In this document: positions 60,703 through 64,000 of the stretch, piece by piece
Position numbering within the stretch: position 1 is the stretch's first letter
Layout: every line of letters starts with the position of its first letter
DNA from: Heloderma charlesbogerti
Lineage: Eukaryota; Chordata; Lepidosauria; Squamata; Helodermatidae
Assembly: GCA_026122225.1 (NCBI GenBank)
Contig: JANEZZ010001901.1
Location: 434,001-498,000 of the forward strand
Direction: 5' to 3'
DNA: 64,000 nt
Notes under the pieces: model-generated
The model's input: only the letters and a program-made list of their open reading frames with translations
The model's database searches: none
Told to the model about the DNA's origin: nothing
Program-made: the position numbers and the translations under genes

Positions 60703-60840
60703 CATCAGCCTTCTCCACCCTGATGCACCCCAGATGTGTTGGACTTCAACTCCCAGCATCCCCCACCAGTCCTCCTGGCTCGGTGATGCTGGAAATCGTA
60801 GTCCAACACATCTGGAGGGCACCCAGTTGGGGAAGGCTGG
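60703..60840. mobile_element. palindromic MITE (ACATCTGGAGGGC family), complete
   Basis: GCACCCCAGATGTGTTGGAC, TTCAACTCCCAGCATCCCCC and AATCGTAGTCCAACACATCT, GGAGGGCACC form arms around a short loop; outer sequence CAGCCTTCTCCACCCTG faces CAGTTGGGGAAGGCTGG. Confidence 0.8.
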
Positions 60841-60998
60841 ACTACACCATGTATCACATACTATTTCCCTGAGAGTGTGACTGCTTTGATATAGGTGAAC
60901 ATCAATTTTTTTCTCTTCTATGTGAGTGTTCTGTCTGTAGGCAGCATATGCAATTGATTTCATTGATCCAAACATGTGATTAAACAGGGGCGATGAAT

Positions 60999-61102
60999 GT
61001 GGGGCCCTCCAGATGTTGCACTTCACCTCCCATCAGCCCTGGCCAGCATGGCCAATTGTCAGATGTGATGGGAGTTGTACTCCAACATTTGGAGGATTCC
61101 CA
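60999..61102. mobile_element. palindromic MITE (ACATCTGGAGGGC family)
   Basis: GGGCCCTCCAGATGTTGCAC, TTCACCTCCCATCAGCC and GGGAGTTGTACTCCAACATT, TGGAGG form the arms. Confidence 0.75.
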
Positions 61103-61351
61103 CCATCACTGATACTTTTTTTAATTGAGTGCCAACCCTGTTTGGAAGTGAGTCCCACTGACTAAGCAGGGGTGTCGAACCTGAGGCTGGCAAGGCAAAA
61201 TCCAGCCTGACTGGGGCCCTGATTCAGCCCTCCAGGGCTCCCCGGATGACCACGCCCCTTCCCCTACCCCACCTCTCTCCCCCTGGTTGCCAATCTTCTG
61301 CGATTTCCTGGCTTTTGTACGTTTCCCCCCCTATTCTAAAAGGGGGGGATG

Positions 61352-61512
61352 TATTTGTTTATTACATTTATACCCCACCTTTCTTCCATCATGGAACTCA
61401 AGGTGGCTACGTGCGGCTCCCAGGGGGTCTCCCCTCCAAGCACTGCCCAGACCCAGACCTGCTTAGCTTCAGCAAGGTGGCTGCCTCATGTGCCTTCAGA
61501 CCATGCCCTGGG
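61352..61512 (-). mobile_element. 5S-rRNA-derived SINE with L2-type tail
   Basis: On the minus strand: GCTGAAGCTAAGCAGGTCTG, GGTCTGGGCAGTGCTTGGAG, GGGAGACCCCCTGGGAG aligns with the 5S rRNA internal region. After it comes GTGGCTACGTG-like spacer and CCTTGAGTTCCATGATGGAA, GAAAGGTGGGGTATAAATGT, AATAAACAAATA, a tail like L2 and the MIR-like SINEs. The head matches 22950-23132 only in the 5S part; the tail is different. It is more diverged from 5S than the copy at 22950. Confidence 0.65.
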
Positions 61513-62160
61513 ACCTGTGAAATGCCTCTCCTACGGCTCCATTACTGGCAGGAAGAACGTTACACTCCAAGATGCTGCTGTGTTTGGTGTTTCTTGTATG
61601 TTTGGCCCTGCCAACCACTGGAATGTGCCCCCCCTCCCAAGAGCTTCTCTGACACTGAGTTTGGCCCTCAGATTGAAAGAGCTTCAACGCCCCTGGACAA
61701 AGGGGACGTGCCTCCTAGGAAGCCTGCATCTTTGGGATCACAGCAGCCTGCCTGCCTCCCTCTCCCCCCCCCCCACTGCTGGATGTTCAAAAGTGTCAAG
61801 AACATGCAACAGGGCTTGTGGGCCTCGTGCAACGCAGAAGAAGCCGCGCCCCCCTCCATTGCACTGGCAGAACGTTCATCGTATTCTTCTGAATGTTGCA
61901 CTGTTCCTTAGTAGAGAGAGAGTAGTTTCCGCGTGCGCGTGTCTTTAACCGTCATCTGACAGCAGCATGAACACGCTTCGCAGCAGCAGGAACTATTTTT
62001 AGAGTGGGAGGCTGAACTAATACGCTTACCTTGCGTGCACTCACTGTCTTTGCTCAGCAGGGCAGCTTACGAGGGAAAGTCAGGCCTGGCAGAGGAGTGA
62101 TTTCAGGTTTTTCTAAAGAACAGAAAGGAGCCGCGGAGTTCAACTAGAAACTGGGGAGGG
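61513..62160. other. no recognisable feature
   Basis: Two overlapping plus-strand ORFs (61246-61911, 221 codons; 61349-61948, 199 codons) run through here from the SINE. They have no motif and low complexity (Pro- and Ser-rich), and I do not call them genes. Confidence 0.4.
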
Positions 62161-62296
62161 GGAAGGGGGAGCATGAGAGATGTGTATAAAATTATGCATA
62201 ATATGGAGAAGGTGGATGGAGAGACATTTTTCTCCCCCTCTGATTATACTGAACCCGAGGTCATCTCCAGTGAACCTGGATGGTGGGAGGTACTAG

Positions 62297-62412
62297 ATCA
62301 GAGGTGGGCAACTTGTGGCTGTCCAGATGTTTTGACCTACAACTCCCATCAGCCTGCAGATCCAGTGGTGAGGGATGGTGGGAGTTGTAGGCCTAAATGT
62401 TTTTCAGACAGC
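62297..62412. mobile_element. palindromic MITE (ACATCTGGAGGGC family)
   Basis: GGCTGTCCAGATGTTTTGAC, CTACAACTCCCATCAGCC and GGGAGTTGTAGGCCTAAATG, TTTTTCAGACAG form the arms. It splits a CR1-type fragment. Confidence 0.7.
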
Positions 62413-62554
62413 AAGCAGTTAAACTATGGAACTCTCTGCCACAAGAAGCAGTGTTGGCCACAAATTTGGGGGGCTTTAAAGTGAGATTAGACACATTGGG
62501 GGAGCATAAAGCTATCAATGGCTACTAGTCATCATGCTGGCTATATACTATATA

Positions 62555-62836
62555 TAGAGCCAGTGTGGTGTAGTGGCTAGAGTGCTGGACTGGGAGTTGG
62601 GAGATCCGGGTTCTAGTCCCCGCTCGGCCATGGAAGCTCACTGGGTGACTTTGGGCCAGTCACAGACTCTCAGCCCAACCCACCTCACAGGGTTGTTGTT
62701 GTGAGGATAAAATGGAGAGGAGGAGGATAATGTAAGCCGCCTTGGGTTCCTTGCAAGAGGAAAAAAAGGCGGGGTATAAATGCAATACATACATACATAC
62801 ATACATACATACATACATACATACATACATACATAA
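62555..62836 (+). mobile_element. MIR-like CORE-SINE with L2-type tail and (CATA)n
   Basis: Head GTGGTGTAGTGGCTAGAGTG, B box CCGGGTTCTAGTCCC, core CTGGGTGACTTTGGGCCAGT, tail GGCGGGGTATAAATGCAATA. The poly-A-like tail has become (CATA)n at 62786-62833. It is inserted in the CR1-type fragment, where ATACTA repeats on both sides may be the TSD. Very similar to the copies at 20034 and 22537. Confidence 0.87.
62786..62833 (+). repeat. (CATA)n microsatellite
   Basis: About 12 units at the tail of a MIR-like SINE. Confidence 0.93.
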
Positions 62837-63085
62837 ATACTACCTCCAAGATCAGAGGTGAAGGGTCCAGGTGCTGTGGAACAACAGTGGGAGAGAGCTA
62901 TTTCCCTCATGACCTGGTTTCCCTGAGGCATGTGGTTGACCTCTGTGGGAAACAGGATGCTGGACGAGTCAGACCCCGCAGGGCTCTTCTTATTTTCTTG
63001 GGTGGTAGGAATTATGGCTAGGCATTCCTACTCTGACAGATCTTTGGGGTGGTAGAAGTGTTGCCTTTATTTATTTAGTTATTGA

Positions 63086-63199
63086 GGGTGCAATCCTATG
63101 CATGTTTAGGCAGAAAAAAGTCCTACAACTTTCAGCATCCCCCAGCCAGCTGTGAGTTGTAGGACTTTTTTCTGTCTAAACATGCATAGGATTACACCC
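63086..63199. mobile_element. short Harbinger-like palindromic MITE
   Basis: GGGTGCAATCCTATGCATGT and ATGCATAGGATTACACCC with the CTACAACTTTCAGCATCCCC core. Right flank TTA, left TGA. Confidence 0.78.
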
Positions 63200-63202
63200 T
63201 TA

Positions 63203-63790
63203 TTTATTTTATTTCTATCCCACTTTTCCACTGCAAATGGTACTCAAAGCAGTTACATTACCCTTTGTACGCTGCGTGTCTCTGTGTGGGTTGTTCCTAG
63301 CAAATTGGACAGACGCATGTTGTACATTCCCCCCCCCCACACACACACACACGTTAGTGATTTCACAGTGGAAACGTATCGTTTCCGTTGCCCTTTACTG
63401 TTGTAAGGCACCATCTGAGGACAGCTGGAAAAATGGATCCGTCAATAATCAGTCATAATCAATCATCAATAAATCAGAAGTGTGAGAATCACCTCAGGGG
63501 CATAAACCTTCCCACTCCGCCCCCCACAAGAATATGAAATTATTTCCGTTAAAAGCACTGGGGCCTAGGACTGAAGGGTTATGCTGAAGGATCCAGATGG
63601 AAGGTGGGTTTTAAGGAGGTATTTGGAGGAAGTGAGGCGCTTCTCTGCTTTTCTTCAGTTAATACCTGAGCAGATTTGCACCACAGATTTTAAGCTGGTT
63701 TAACCGGCCTTCCATCTCCAGAGCTGGCTGGGGAAGCTTGAAGTACTTGAAAGGTTGTCACAGAGGGGAAGGCCAGGATCTCTTCTCGAT
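63203..63790. other. no gene seen; short (CA)n run
   Basis: A (CA)n run lies near 63338-63352. A weak LINE-tail-like start (TTATTTTATTTCTATCCCAC) lies at 63201. Otherwise nothing that I can name. Confidence 0.4.
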
Positions 63791-63794
63791 CATC

Positions 63795-64000
63795 CCAGAA
63801 TGCAGGACACGGAATAATGGGCGCAAGTGACAGGAAGCCAGATTCCGGCTGAACATCAGGAAAAACATCCTGTTAGAGCAGTAGGACAATGGAACCAATT
63901 ACCTAGGGAGGTGGTGGGCTCTCCCACACTGGAGGCATTCAAGGTGATGCTTGGACAGCCATCTGTCAGGGATGCTCTGACTTAGATTCCTCCATTGAGC
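63795..64000 (+). repeat. CR1 LINE 3' region, cut by the window edge
   Basis: CCAGATTCCGGCTGAACATC, AGGAAAAACATCCTGTTAGA, GGAGGTGGTGGGCTCTCCCA, GGAGGCATTCAAGGTGATGC and TCTGTCAGGGATGCTCTGAC follow the CR1 consensus leading to its 3' end. The terminal GGTTGGACTAGATGA-type block lies beyond the window. Confidence 0.85.

Larger units (their letters stand above)
62165..63000 (+). repeat. CR1-type LINE 3' end, interrupted twice
   Basis: TATAAAATTATGCATAATAT, AACTATGGAACTCTCTGCCA, GTGAGATTAGACACATTGGG, AAAGCTATCAATGGCTACTA, then after the SINE, TACTACCTCCAAGATCAGAG, and GGATGCTGGACGAGTCAGA. It is interrupted by a palindromic MITE (62297-62412) and a MIR-like SINE (62555-62836). Confidence 0.75.

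Noticed and set aside
61246..61911. 221-codon plus-strand ORF (and a 199-codon ORF overlapping it)
   Set aside because: Runs through a 5S-derived SINE in another orientation, is low complexity, and two overlapping frames are open together.
1..64000. CRISPR arrays, bacterial operons or phage genes
   Set aside because: No regularly spaced direct repeats with unique spacers and no bacterial-style gene order; the repeats are vertebrate retrotransposons and MITEs.

Overview
This window reads as gene-poor DNA from a squamate reptile (lizard or snake). I found no exon of a host protein-coding gene and no functional tRNA or rRNA gene. The taxon call rests on co-occurrence: several RTE/BovB LINEs, a Sauria-type SINE (tRNA head, BovB-associated tail), 5S-rRNA-derived SINEs, MIR-like CORE-SINEs with L2-type tails, CR1 3' ends, GATA/GACA microsatellites and many small palindromic DNA transposons. 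It is an inference from repeat content, not a species identification.

Layout. 1-9.5 kb: Harbinger-like and hAT-like MITEs, a Sauria SINE with a 13-bp target-site duplication (TSD), and BovB copy A (minus, 5'-truncated). 9.5-23 kb: an old full-length BovB copy B (13341-16560, 10-bp TSD), GATA/GACA arrays, foldback MITEs and MIR-like SINEs. 23.2-26.4 kb: BovB copy C, full length, 12-bp TSD, with one uninterrupted 1047-codon ORF (endonuclease plus reverse transcriptase); this is the only convincing intact coding sequence. 26.5-40 kb: CR1 and L2 3' ends, a 237-bp tandem duplication, nested MITEs, a 110-bp BovB stub and truncated BovB copy D. 40.9-42.6 kb: an ORF1-only L1 element with a 16-bp TSD, inserted in a tRNA-derived SINE. 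43-51 kb: an inverted duplication and more SINE/MITE material. 51.9-54.8 kb: BovB copy E, split by a CpG-rich foldback element made of consecutive hairpins. 55-64 kb: a 93-bp tandem repeat, a second 5S-derived SINE with a different tail, and CR1 ends.

How the parts relate. The LINEs supply the replication machinery and the SINEs depend on it: Sauria SINE on BovB, the MIR-like SINE on an L2-type LINE, and the 5S SINEs apparently on CR1 in one copy and L2 in the other. The MITEs have no coding capacity. Their TSDs separate them into an hAT-like group (8 bp) and a PIF/Harbinger-like group (TTA or TAA), some confirmed by comparing filled sites with unfilled paralogues inside the window. The main points for follow-up are the hairpin-array MITE family (920-1463 and 53534-54468), the ORF1-only L1, the two 5S-SINE architectures, and the three BovB lineages. 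All family names come from reading the sequence; no database search was run.
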